A stretch of 64,000 nucleotides of DNA, taken from assembly GCA_009599575.1 (NCBI GenBank), contig VWND01000010.1, forward strand, positions 62,001 through 126,000, given 5' to 3'. The notes under the pieces were generated by a model. That model made no database searches, was not told the origin of the DNA, and saw only the letters and a list, made by a program, of their open reading frames with translations. This DNA is from Blumeriella jaapii. Its lineage: Eukaryota; Ascomycota; Leotiomycetes; Helotiales; Drepanopezizaceae. Position numbers and translations under genes: made by a program. Of the stretch, positions 53,948 to 64,000 are shown piece after piece. Every line of letters starts with the position of its first letter. The first letter of the stretch is position 1.

Positions 53948-56210
53948 AGAATGTGGTTGTGGTGGACGTTGGTGATTGGTGATTGGTGTGGTGCAGGTGG
54001 AGGTGGAGGGAGAGTGAGGTTTGGGTATAACCTCACGACTGAAAATTCTCTGTGGGCGCTAGTGGCAGAAACCTCAGCCTTCCAAAATGCAGGGAACATT
54101 CTCTAGTTCATTCGAAGGAGTGTTTAAGTTTCGAAAGACACGCTGGAGAAGAGATGGGATGGTTCAGAATAATGGCAAGGTCGAAGCGAGGTGGGCATGT
54201 GGATGGGACTGGAACTTGACGGGTATAAGGGATTTTAGGAGCGTGATAGAGCCAATCTTTGCTATCAGAGATCCTTGTGTACATTTCATTGGAATGAATA
54301 AGAAGAAGACTTGTGTCCTGCCAGCGTTCCTTGAGAGATCTTAAGTGTCGACAGGTAGTAATTCTGGTAAAGGACCACGTAGCTACACAACACAGCCCTA
54401 TGTGTGTCCAATTCGGTGCACTACTAGTCCACTCTAAAATCTTTAATCTGAGCAGCCTTAGAGTAGTAATATGCAGCAAAGAAAGAAACTGTTTTTTTGA
54501 TACAAGAAACCAGGAAGATACAATGCTTTCTATGCAGCCCGTTTTCACATTCTCGGCTGTCAGTTTGGGTCTGACTCTGCAGTTTAGAACTTGACTACAG
54601 AACCGTTGTTACAAGAGAACTCCATGCAAGAAAGTACGCAAGTCCAATGGGACTTTCAAATTCCACGGATTGCAAGTTGGGACGAGGCAAAAGAAGTAAA
54701 CACAGAAATAGGGGTCGAAGCGAGCCTTGGCAACGCCTGTCCAAGCGACACAACTCAACAACGACACTGTGTCTCACAGTACCACAACATCAACAACGAC
54801 AAATTGTAAGATTTCACACGCGAAATTCGCATGTATAATTATCCAAATTCCCACGTGCAGATAATTGCGTGCTTCAAGAGAAGAAGGAAGCAGACTGACT
54901 CCTGGCAATGAGAATTTCCCTCTGGAGAAGCTCAGGCCTACAGAATGGTATCGGTGAGAAGATCCACGCCATACAGGTATGATCGGAGGATACATCAAGT
55001 TCAAAGCTTCTAAAGAATTTCCCACGAGATACATCTAAGATCCAAAGACAAGGAATATACGCCAAGGCCTTAAAAAGGCAAGCAATGCTCGGCATTTTAA
55101 CCTTAGAGTTGCATTTCCGCAAGCCTGCTTGCTGTCCCCACAGCAGGACAGTGTTACAGTGTTGAGCAGCGGGGCACCTCCCACCCTTCCTCCCAAGGTA
55201 CCATGCGACGCAATGAATCCCCGTCTGGGGGTTGCATCACGACCGCCAACCAAGCATTTCCACACGATAAGCTCTAACATATCCCCGCGTGAGGAGTACC
55301 GGTAGCTGGGTGTACGCGAGATCGCTTGGCGGCAGTTCTCCTTCCGCATGCAGAAGACGCAAAAGCCCTTGCCGTCGCCAAGTCTCTTGGGATTTCTTAG
55401 CAGTTGCCCTCCTGAGGCACGTGCGTCTCGGCCGCGGGCTCGCTTGCGTTTCCGCATCGGGCGTTGTTGGTTCGTCTGCTGTTCATTGGCGAGTGCGAGT
55501 GCGTGTGCGACTATGCGACCCTCACGGGTGAGCGTCTGGACGGCCGAGTGAGGATCTCAGAAGAACGCGTCTATCCATGCAGGAGAACTATGTGGGAAGA
55601 ATGGGCGGCGGCGGCCTTGCTGAGCCGAGCAGCTTCGTGTGGTGACAGGCAGCGTGAGAGGAACGATTGCTTGCTCGAGGCTGTGCCCCGAGGAATGGTT
55701 TTCGAGAACAGCAGCCGTTGAGTATGAAGCGGCGGAATGGAAGAAAGCAGGAACCTTGACATGGCATCTCTGATCAAAACCAAACGCGTGATCAGCATCA
55801 TCACTTCACACCGTCAAAGCAGAAACATCCCTGCACTGGGAGCAACTTGACGCTGGAATGCTGGCCGAGACGAAGGTGGCAAGCTGATACGATACAGTAG
55901 CCATACAGCAAACGAGACTGAGCAAGCAGCGTTCCGCCGAGCCTCTTGCGTCCTTCCATTCCTAGACCGTATCTGCAATCATCATGTTCGCGATCTGCTA
56001 TCTCGGGCGTGGTGGCACGGCGAAGTCTCCCTTCTGGGCCAGCATAGCGGAGGCGACCTGCCGGAGTGTTTATACCTACCTATATGTAGCAGAGCATGCG
56101 CACATTGGAGCTCATCTACCACGCACACGCATTCCCCTTTCATAACGAGTTACCAGCACAAGAGCGTTGATTGAAAGCTTGTTCCATTCAAGCCTTACCC
56201 CCTCATCATC
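53948..56210. other. Gene-poor spacer
   Basis: 2.3 kb without a supported gene. The part at 55.1-55.7 kb is more GC-rich and has overlapping ORFs on both strands (for example 55035-55457 minus), but none shows family features. Confidence 0.45.
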
Positions 56211-58135
56211 ATGCGTTTCGCTTCGTTTGTGGGCGCGCTCGCCGCGTCGTCGAATGTAGCGGTCCTCGCTAAGGAACTGCCTCCCGATGAAACTCTCGCC
56301 AAGTGTGAGTCCCCAACTCGTCTCCCTTTTGATGGGCAAAGAGGAGGGGAAGAGGAGAGAGAGACGATAGGAGAAGAGAAGTGCTTATCCGGATGTAGCG
56401 TTCTACGAATCCGGTCTGGCCATGGACCAGATCATGAGCGCTAAGCTGGCGCACTGGGAGTGGGAGGCCGAGATGGGCATGATGGTCTCGGAGGAGTTCC
56501 CTGCCTGGCACGGAAAGACGCCCTGCGTCGACGGGATTGCGGATGCCATTCCTGGCAAGGCCGGGCACCAGTTCAAGTGCAAGAACGTGAGTCGTCAAGT
56601 GGCCCATCTGGTCTGGCCGAGGCGGTTGATGTGTGATCTTGACTGACATGATGGCGTAGATTGACCTGTACTCCTTCATCCCCTTCGCGGACCTGGGATG
56701 CCCCATGGCGAGGGGTTCCGGGTCATGGGGATGGACTGACCCGACGTCTGGTCGCGAGTTCGTTGCCGCCGGCTGCTACCACGGCGCCGCCTTGCTCGAG
56801 ATCCTCAGCACCGGGCAGCTGGTCAAGCTTGGATTCCTGTGAGAGATTCACTCCCACGCCCTTACATGTCCTCACGCCCTTGACATGTTCTCGTCCGCGT
56901 AGTCGTCGCTCACACACCTCACAGGACGTCCTACGCCGCGCTCGCCAGCGGCTCTACCTGGAAGGAGATCCGCGGCTACAGCCACTATATTATCATCGGC
57001 AGCGAGCTCGACAACCACGGCGTGCAGATCTTCGACATGACCAAGCTGCTGACCGTCGACCCGGCCAGTCCCGTCACCTTTGACGGCACGAACAGCTCGA
57101 GCAGCGACCTGACGAGCCACGTTCTGCCCTCGATCTTTGGGCGCTCGCACAATGTGCATGTCCATAACAGCCTGCCCTACTTCGTGACGGTTGGCATGGG
57201 CCCGAGGAACCAGGGCTTGACGACTTGCAACTCGGGCATTCTCTTCTGGTACGAGATGGCCGCAGGGAAACTTTGCGTGGCGGTGATATGTGAACGACGC
57301 GCTGACTGACTGGGACAGGGACATCACCGACGTTGCAAACCCCGTGCAGGTTGGGTGCGCATCGCAGGATGGCTACGTCCATGATATCCAGTGCATGATC
57401 TACCATGGTCCCGACACCAAGTACGTTGGCACCGACGTCTGCTACGGGTACAACGAGGACACCTTGACCATCTACAATGTCACTGACAAGGCCAACACCG
57501 CTATCATCTCACGCACGTCGTACACCGGCGCATCCTACACTCACCAGGGAGAAGTACTTGACAAGGCGTGGCAGCAGTTCCTCATCCTCGACGGTGAGCT
57601 CCACCCCCACCATAGCACGCTGCGGTAGGTACCGGTATTGATCATTGATCACAGACGAGACGGATGAAGTCAACGGCCTCGGCCCTGCAGAGGATCAGTA
57701 CCCGGTCACCTATGTCTGGGACATCTCGTCCCTCGAGGCGCCCAAGCAGACTGGGCACTACAAGGGCACGACGACGACCATCGACCACAACCAGTACGTG
57801 GTCGGCGACCACGTCTACCAGTCCAACTACGGCTCCGGACTGCGCGTGTACGACATCTCCTCCATCCCGGCGAACAGCCTCGCCACCGACGTGTGCGAGG
57901 TCGCCTTCATCGATATCTTCCCCGAGGATGACAACTCGCTGGCGGGGGAAACGTGACGTACTCGGGAACTTGGTCGCATTACCCTTACTTCAAGTCGGGA
58001 TATATCTTTGTGCACACGTGAGATATCGGTTCTTTTGCTTCATCGTGGGTCGAATGTGTCTAACTCGTGTGTAGTATCGAGCGTGGTGCTTTCGTCGCCA
58101 AGGCCAACACGGCGTTTCCCAAGTGCGAGGGCTGA
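56211..58135 (+). CDS. Secreted choice-of-anchor-B / LVIVD-repeat protein; apparent frameshift
   Basis: Seven exons: 56211-56304, 56399-56586, 56660-56838, 56925-57248, 57319-57593, 57655-58017, 58075-58135, about 494 residues. The start MRFASFVGALAASSNVAVLA is a signal peptide. The body shows the beta-propeller-like repeats of choice-of-anchor-B proteins (IIIGSELDNHGVQIFDMT, YVVGDHVYQSNYGSGLRVYD) with conserved Asp/His-rich turns such as HNVHVHNS and TTIDHNQYV. Exon 6 changes frame at GGGGG 57944-57948; one added G joins DDNSLAGG to NVTYSGTWSHYPYF, after which splicing to the final exon ends AFPKCEG. Uncorrected, it stops at an in-frame TGA. The function of the family in fungi is unknown; the protein is probably extracellular. 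Confidence 0.82.
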
Positions 58136-58550
58136 GGTGCTGTAGACTGCGCGTGCGTGAGGCTAGAATGTTGCTGCTGATGGCAACTCGGCTTGTGCTT
58201 GCTTGCCAAGTATATGCCTGCTTGACCGAGCAATGCAGTGATGGGGGGAGAAATGGTCATGTTCGCCTCAGGGTGTGGTGGTGCGATGCTATTGTTTCTG
58301 TGTATGTTATACCATTGTCGAGAGCAATCTTTTGGTACCAAACAAGACGGAATGAGAGAATTGACACGAAGCTGGTTTACAATCTTCGGAAGCAAGCCAC
58401 AAGCAGCTTTAAGTGCAAAAGATCACTGGGATTCAAGCAAAGTTCTTGCAGGGCAGATGACATTCGGATGAGTGTCTCAAGAGTAACGCAATCAAATCAG
58501 GAGCAAAACGGCAAGCCTTGGATCGTCAGTGTCTCTCAGAGACACAACGC
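58136..58550. other. Intergenic spacer between convergent genes, nothing seen
   Basis: 415 bp holding the 3' flanks of the anchor-B gene and MscL. Confidence 0.5.
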
Positions 58551-59374
58551 TCATTGGATGGTGTCTTCACGACCGTCCTGCCACGAGGTGCAGTTGATAC
58601 ATCGCTGGGCCTATCTGGTGTCAGCACACAAATCACCCTCCGACAAGCCAACGCAGCACCGGAATCACATGAAGGGTACCTTATTGCTGATGTACTTGCG
58701 GCAGTACTTGCATTTGATGGTGTGTTTAATGATCGGCTCGCTGCTAAATCTCTCGTAGCAACTGGCGATCAAGTACAGCGCCAGTCCCACGCCGAGGAAG
58801 TTGATGATCTTGTTCAGGAAAGTCCTGCAATGGTTCCCTCAGCATGGCCAACCCGCGTCGAGCCGTTTTCAAGAACAAGTTGCGTGACATGAAAGATCGA
58901 TACGTACCCGTAGGCCAGGACCACAGCTCCATCGTCAGCTGCTTGCCGCAGGGTGTTATACCCAACGCCATCGGTGACGTTGTACTTGGGTCCACGCCGC
59001 AAGATGGCAAACTTCTCGTCCATGTTCCGGTTGATGAACGGGAGCAGCGACAGCGGCGGTAGGAGAATGTCCGAGACGAAGGACGTCACGACGCTGGTGA
59101 AGGAGCCGGCGATGCTATATGCCACGCCAGATCATCAATATATACGCGTGCGTCTCTCTCGCCTGTCCGCCGTCTGGATGGCCATGGGGCTTCTGGGGCC
59201 GAGCAAGAGGTTTACATACATCAGACCGACGGCCACCTCCAGGATGTTGTCCTTGAACACCCAGTCCGTGAAGCTGTGCCACATCCTGTTCGCGCGGCCG
59301 TAGACTTCCTCGCCGGCATGCTGGAGGAGGTCGGAGCTGTGCTCGAGATGGAGCCGTGGACGTGTCAGCGGCAT
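58551..59374 (-). CDS. mscL: Large-conductance mechanosensitive channel (MscL) homolog with C-terminal CxxC pair
   Basis: Four exons (59220-59374, 58918-59115, 58680-58824, 58551-58610; introns 59116-59219, 58825-58917, 58611-58679) give 185 residues in consistent phase. The N-terminal amphipathic helix and TM1 are clear: FTDWVFKDNILEVAVGLIIA followed by GSFTSVVTSFVSDILLPPLS. TM2 is INFLGVGLALYLIASCY. The extra C-terminus carries CKYCRKYISNK and CINCTSW, two CxxC pairs like a zinc ribbon, assembled only if the last intron is spliced. MscL opens under membrane tension to release solutes on osmotic downshock; fungal members are presumably in the plasma membrane or organelles. The gene is divergent from YAR1. 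Confidence 0.88.
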
Positions 59375-59692
59375 GTTCTGACGTCCCGTCGCCGCTATCC
59401 TCCGATCACGTAGAAGAAAAGCCTGGAAAGGACCGTGGAGGTGAAGATGGAGCGTGGAGTATTGTAGGAGACTGATATTGAGCGTGGACTGTAGTTGACA
59501 ACACATCTCGCCCCTTTTGATACCAGGCCGGGTCACGTGACCGAAAGTCAACACTACCCCTCGCGTCTTGGCGGATCTGATCGCTTCTCGCGATACGAAA
59601 TTTATTTTTCGCACAGCTCGACCCCGCCGACTTTCTCGTCACGACGCAAAATCCACAGCAGGACGACGGCGGCGGCGACGACAGCAGCAGTG
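59375..59692. promoter_or_regulatory. Shared promoter of MscL and YAR1 with a TCACGTGA site
   Basis: 318 bp between the start codons at 59374 (minus) and 59693 (plus). A perfect TCACGTGA lies at 59533-59540, nearly central, so it could serve both genes. Confidence 0.6.
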
Positions 59693-60441
59693 ATGGCGCC
59701 CGCACTCGCGGAAGATGAGATCGACGACCTGCTGTACTTTGCGCGGACGGGCGACGCGCCAGCATTCGACGCGTTGAGGGCCGAGCTGTGCGCGCGGGAG
59801 AAGGTCGACGTCGTGGCGCTGGTGCAGACGGCGAGGGATGCTGAGAGCGGGAATGGAGTGCTGCACATGGCGGCAGCGAATGGACACCACGGTAAGTACG
59901 GGCAGGCGTAGAAGGGCAAGCCGGAGAAGGGACACCGAGAGATACGCAGACGTGACATCGTGCTGATTCGAATTTGCTCGTTCGGTTTAGCTCTCCTCCT
60001 ATCCCTCTGCAAAGCCCTCGCGGGATCCGCGCCGCAGACCCGACTATAATCGCTACGCTTAACACGCAGAACCAGGCTGGCAACACGGCGCTGCACTGGG
60101 CGGCGCTGAACGGACACCTGGAGGCTGTGAAGGTGCTGCTGGATGAGGGCGCGGACCCGACGATTGTGAACCAGAAGGGGCATGATGCTGTGTTTGAGGC
60201 GGAGTTGAATGATAAGAAGGAGGTGGTAGACTGGGTGCTGAAGGAGGGTGGGGAGGGGCTCGAGGCGGGACTTGGTGGTGGCGGCGGGGAGGGCAGCGCG
60301 GACGTGGATGAGGATGGGAATGAGGGTCAGGAGATGGGTGACGGTGGTGGTGGTGGTGGGAAGGGTGAAGGGGAACTCGACAATGCGATGGGGGAGAAGT
60401 TGAAGGAGTTGGTGCTTGGGGATGGGAGGGAGAAGCCGTGA
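59693..60441 (+). CDS. YAR1: Yar1-like ankyrin-repeat protein (Rps3 chaperone type)
   Basis: Small acidic ankyrin protein. The N-terminus (MAPALAEDEIDDLLYFARTG) and the ankyrin motifs (NGVLHMAAANGHH; NTALHWAALNGHLEAVKVLLDEGADP) match fungal Yar1, which in yeast shields ribosomal protein S3 before 40S assembly. Exon 1 is 59693-59891 (donor GTAAGT). The acceptor is uncertain. TTTAG at 59986-59990 gives exon 2 from 59991 with a normal second helix (ALLLSLCKAL) but needs one extra base, plausibly in GGG 60022-60024. GCAG at 60034-60037 stays in frame (200 residues) but deletes that helix. The C-terminus is Gly-rich and acidic, ending DGREKP. I favour the first option because the ankyrin repeat is then complete. 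Confidence 0.85.
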
Positions 60442-62205
60442 TCACGCTGGGCGGCTTATGATGAGAGATGAAGATAGCGGCAGTGCAACATGGCTCGGGG
60501 CTGCGATGGATGATTGATACCCCCGACTGTGTCGCAACCAAGAATCTCGATTCGATCCGGGATTCGTACCCTTCATGCGCTCAAGACGATGTGTTGAAGT
60601 GCCCGATTGGCATTTTCGCGCTCCAAGCATGCATAATGCAGACCTCAGCGCCGTGGAAAGCAATATCAGAAGCGTTTCGTTCTTTACGGAGAAATGCGCA
60701 GAAGCATGCCTTATCCAACTCCTTGTTATTCTGGTTCGAATGATTCTCAAACGGCGAACTTGGGATTGTCACTAGTAGTCTCATGGGTCGTGACTATGTA
60801 GGCCTCAAAGCGAAGAGATTTAATATACAGTACACAAGTGTGCATTTGGGTGGAAGACGCTAGCAGCTTGGTCTGAGGATTGTTGGCAGATGTTATATAC
60901 ATGCGGCTGTGCCACTGGGGATGGAAGATGTCACGGGTGCAGGCTTACCTAGAGAGGGCGATGGGTTTTTCTGCTCTGCTGGAAAGTAGTAGAGACACAA
61001 GAGATACATTGGTAAGGTAGGGAGGGGTAGGAATGAGTTCAGGTGTCACGGATATTCACACAAGGATGTTGGCCTCAGGCGTGAACAAAAACAAATTACT
61101 ACAAAAGGCTTAGCGTCATATCCCCAAAATGATATCCTGCGTCCCGTTCGATGTAACAAGTCAAGTTTCGATCGATTTCATTTTCAGAAGCTCCTGGCAT
61201 TGAGACCTCGCATGGAGCCGCCCTCTCCGCTGGATGATTTTTGGCTCCAATGCTCTAGCAATGCTGGAACGAATTCTTATCTGAAATTGGTCCTGTTGAG
61301 TTATGTGATACCGAAGCCCACAGTTATCAATCGAAGTGTAACGGTAGTCTTTTTGGCTCCTATGTTACCCCAGAACAATTCGATCTTGTTCCGGCTGTCG
61401 TAGAACCCTCGTGTCTTGAACATCGACAGCTTCGTCTGCGCAGCTCCGTCAATAATTGTCAACGCCCACCAGTTAGAACAGTTCAGCTCCGTTGAACGGG
61501 GGGTTACTTTAAAGGCGCGTGTCTTTCGTTCCAGTCAGCCAGAAACCGAGAATGAATCTATCAGAGGTAATGTCTCGGCATTTCATGCCTATCTGCTGGA
61601 ACCAAGTCCCGTTTCCCACCAACGAGCCAGCAAAACGAAGCTCTTGACAGAACCGTGTTTATAGGAAGGCCTGACATGAATGGTTTTGTATCACCTGCAA
61701 TACCTGAGAAATACCCCAACGCAACTCAGAAGAAGTTCATCCGAACAGCTTGACTAAACTCGGGACTTCCTCACAGATCTGAAAACAAGCTTTCAGTTCT
61801 GGCAGAATAATCTACAGACGGCTAAGGATCTGTTCGCAACCAAACTTAGAAGAAACGAGCCCGTCTGGCTCAATCTGGAAACGTGAGATTTCCGCCAAAT
61901 CTCGACGATAAACATTCCAGAGTCACGGTACTCGATCGACCAATTGGTGGGCTCGAGTTCCTGCGACTCTGGTCCCATAAAAGCCGTACGTCGGGGCTTG
62001 ATGGAGCTTGAGAAACTTCTCCGGGGCCTTGGTTGCAGCTCTTTTACTGGCCCTACCAGCACCCGTCCGGCCTTGTCCGTTACAGCCCATCCCCTAGGAG
62101 CCTTTTTGCGCGGATTCAGAAAAGAAGGAAATTCGACTGATAGAAGCTACATCACCGAAGGTCCAACGATCCTAGCTTACAAGTTGGTCCTCGCAGGTGT
62201 TTCAG
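60442..62205. other. AT-rich spacer downstream of YAR1
   Basis: Short ORFs only; a CAGTA motif near 60823-60834. No gene supported. Confidence 0.5.
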
Positions 62206-62637
62206 ATGTGTGCAGGGCCAGTGGAGAGCATTTCCTACGATGTCCTCAACCCCCCCGAAGGCTCCATGACCTCTCATACCACATCGGTCATGATTGCTCA
62301 CACCTACCACGATTCCATCGACTGGGTCGATAAGAAGTTGCGGACGGTGATGACGAGGACTGTGAAGCTGCCAAGCTGGATACTCTTCTGGATCTCTGCA
62401 GAGGTACCGACTTTTGGTCGATGCCATCTTCGGATTTTCAAGTGAAAGACCGTATGTTGAGAGCAGATCGACTGTTCGTCAATTTGGACAATTGCATCGC
62501 GATCAGAAAGCAGGCTATGCTAGCAGATGTTCGCAAACATGACAGAACTCGCGCAGCGTTGTACCGATTTCATCGAGCAGAATCGTGCTGCGGTCTTGAG
62601 AGCACATCCTGAAGGCTTGGGCTCATTGGATGATTGA
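62206..62637 (+). CDS. Possible small two-exon gene or gene remnant, unidentified
   Basis: Exon 1 candidate 62206-62403 and exon 2 candidate 62527-62637, with intron 62404-62526 (GTACCG...GCTAGCAG), give about 102 residues in constant phase. Exon 1 has the protein-like stretch HDSIDWVDKKLRTVMTRTV; exon 2 reads as an amphipathic helix with MFANMTELAQRCTDFIEQNR and ends GLGSLDD. The region is more GC-rich than its flanks. I recognise no family. The 5' part may be missing, since an acceptor-like CCTCGCAG lies just before 62197. Confidence 0.35.
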
Positions 62638-63578
62638 TCCCTTTTTTCGTACGCGGTGCAGGGAGAGTGTGAGGCCGGTAGGCAGCCGGTCAATCATTTG
62701 TAAGTCGCGCACCTGCAGGGCTTCTTCTGAAGCGGGAGACTTGTTAACGAATAGTACTCTCCAGCCAGAGGAACTGGCATGTTCATGTCTGCGAGAGTAA
62801 ATCGTGAGTGTATCAAAAGCAATTAAGAGAAGCTACCCGTGATGTTCTTTCCCTCGTCCATCCCCTTGGTCTACACGCTTCCTGAATGCGACGGTTCCCT
62901 CGCGTTCCCTTCCTCTCGTCTTCCCGATCGATATGTGCTGCGATCCCTTCAGCGTCATATCCCCCCCCCCCCCCCCCATGGAAACATCGCTCTATGCAGG
63001 CTGAGGCTGACATCCATTCAATCCCTGCGCTCTCGCATCCCGAATCAAGATTTTCGACATGTGAGCTCCACAACCCCGCCCCCGCGCCCGTGAGAACACC
63101 CTTGCTGACGAGAATGGGATCAGAGTTGGCCAGGATGACGTGTGATGGTCCCAGGGATGCCAGAGCCCTCATGCGACGAAAGCAAGATCTCGAGCATGAC
63201 GTCGCGGTGCGGTGACTTGCTCTTCGGTGTAGTATAGATAGAAGACAGTGTTTGGCGCGAGAACTCCTCACGGCCCACGAGCTCACGAATCTCGCAGTCT
63301 AGCATTGCTTTTGACTGAGTATCTCTCTCCCTCCTTCTCTCTCTCTCTCTCTCCATTTGCCATCTCTCTTTCTCTCTGGTCGATTCGTCCACCCTGGGGC
63401 ATAAAAGGTACGTGCTGTTGTTTACTTCGCTTGTTGGCGCCTTCTTAGCTGCCACCCAAATGGGCCTCGGGCCAGACCCCGTGCCAACCACCGATACATT
63501 CCTCACCGTCGCTCCCCTCAGCCTGGTTGCTAACAGCGCGTGGCGGATTCTAGGAAACCCTCTTCCGAGCCATCAACC
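62638..63578. other. Intergenic region upstream of the right-edge gene
   Basis: Contains a 17-base C run at 62961-62977 and CT-rich DNA from 63325 to 63380. No gene supported. Confidence 0.5.
62961..62977. repeat. Poly(C) run of 17
   Basis: Uninterrupted C17. Confidence 0.8.
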
Positions 63579-63924
63579 ATGTCGTCCACGCCGCGGCAGC
63601 AGAAGAAACCCAAGCAGAAAGCCCTCCCGGCCGCCGAGGTCCAGGACGAGGACCAGTACGACTCGGACGAGTACTACGAGGAGGAGGAGCCGGCCCAGCA
63701 ACAGATGCAGCAAGCGGCTCCCCAGCAGATGCAGCCGCAGTACGCGCCGGGCACGATGCTGCCGCCGCGGGCGGAGGGCTACCGACCCGCTGCGATCCGG
63801 GAGAGCCGCATCAAAGACCGGCCTGCGAAGCCGTTGGGGGAGAGCAGTTTGAGCATCAAGATTGAGCTGGACTTGGAGGTTGAGGTATGTTGGGCGTGCG
63901 CGAATGGTTGTGTGGACGAGTGAG

Positions 63925-63962
<38 letters not shown>

Positions 63963-64000
63963 GCTAATTGCATCGCCCGTAGGTTGATCTCTATGCGAGG
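63579..64000 (+). CDS. 5' part of a small conserved fungal protein (runs off the right edge)
   Basis: Exon 1 is 63579-63884, then intron 63885-63982 (GTATGT...CGTAG, phase 0), then exon 2 from 63983 to the window end. The N-terminus is Gln/Lys/Pro-rich with an acidic stretch (DEYYEEEEPAQQQMQQ). The conserved-looking end of exon 1, SSLSIKIELDLEVEVE, continues into VDLYAR and should finish a few residues outside the window. This matches a widespread fungal family of small proteins with an alternating-hydrophobic 'LDLEVEV.LYAR' end; I know no function for it. Confidence 0.7.
63935..63962. repeat. (GA)n microsatellite
   Basis: About 14 GA units inside the intron of the right-edge gene, 20 bp before the acceptor. 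Confidence 0.85.

Noticed and set aside
1..64000. CRISPR array, prophage, bacterial operon or giant-virus insertion
   Set aside because: Tandem repeats found are minisatellites without unique spacers; genes have spliceosomal introns and fungal families throughout.

Overview
The window is nuclear DNA of a filamentous ascomycete (Pezizomycotina). Most genes carry one to six short introns (about 44-164 nt) with GTAAGT/GTATGT-type donors and CAG/TAG acceptors. The proteins are typical of mould genomes: calcineurin A, a C2H2 plus fungal-specific transcription factor, a MetR/CYS3-type bZIP, an SPX-EXS (SYG1/XPR1) protein, a fungal MscL channel, a feruloyl-esterase-like enzyme, an NLP and a small cysteine-rich secreted protein. 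I cannot name a species. There is no CRISPR array, rRNA or convincing tRNA gene.

Layout: GC-rich gene islands alternate with AT-rich, gene-poor blocks (about 24.2-27.7, 29.5-33.0, 37.0-39.2, 45.4-48.4, 52.4-56.2 and 60.5-63.5 kb). Island 1 (0.7-24.1 kb): secreted esterase (-); cysteinyl-tRNA synthetase (-) divergent from the tRNA m1A58 methyltransferase TRM61 (+); a thioesterase-fold protein lacking its catalytic serine (-); an M18 aminopeptidase (+); a C2H2 regulator (+) tail-to-tail with a bZIP regulator (-); a 2.5-kb low-complexity spacer; calcineurin A (-); a small conserved protein (+); a probable mitochondrial Mmc1-like protein (+); a WW-domain protein (+). A methionine-permease-like gene (+) and an NLP gene (-) lie in AT-rich surroundings. 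Then come SYG1/XPR1 (-), an SDR (-), a 1188-residue single-TM Ser/Pro-rich protein (+), a 57-residue cysteine-rich secreted protein (+), a glycosyltransferase-like protein (+), a protein with two zinc-cluster-like cysteine sextets (-), a secreted choice-of-anchor-B protein (+), MscL (-) divergent from YAR1 (+), and a gene leaving the right edge.

Functional links are modest. CysRS and TRM61 share a 351-bp intergenic promoter and both act on tRNA. MscL and YAR1 share a 318-bp promoter with a TCACGTGA palindrome. The esterase, NLP, cysteine-rich protein and anchor-B protein form a secreted set consistent with life on or in plants, but that is inference.

A dominant technical signal is that six genes are broken by apparent single-base deletions, always at a run of 2-5 identical bases. 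Adding one base at each site restores a continuous, family-like protein. Two of these genes (CysRS and the bZIP) encode highly conserved domains across or next to the break, so consensus errors in the assembly are more likely than true pseudogenes. Other recurrent signals are a dispersed TACTG pentamer repeat in non-coding DNA, TCACGTGA palindromes near gene starts, and a diverged repeat pair at 31.2/31.7 kb that looks like a decayed tRNA-derived SINE. I did not find a clearly new multi-gene system. The best candidates for new biology are the double zinc-cluster protein, the serine-less thioesterase, the small cysteine-rich protein and the TACTG/SINE relationship.
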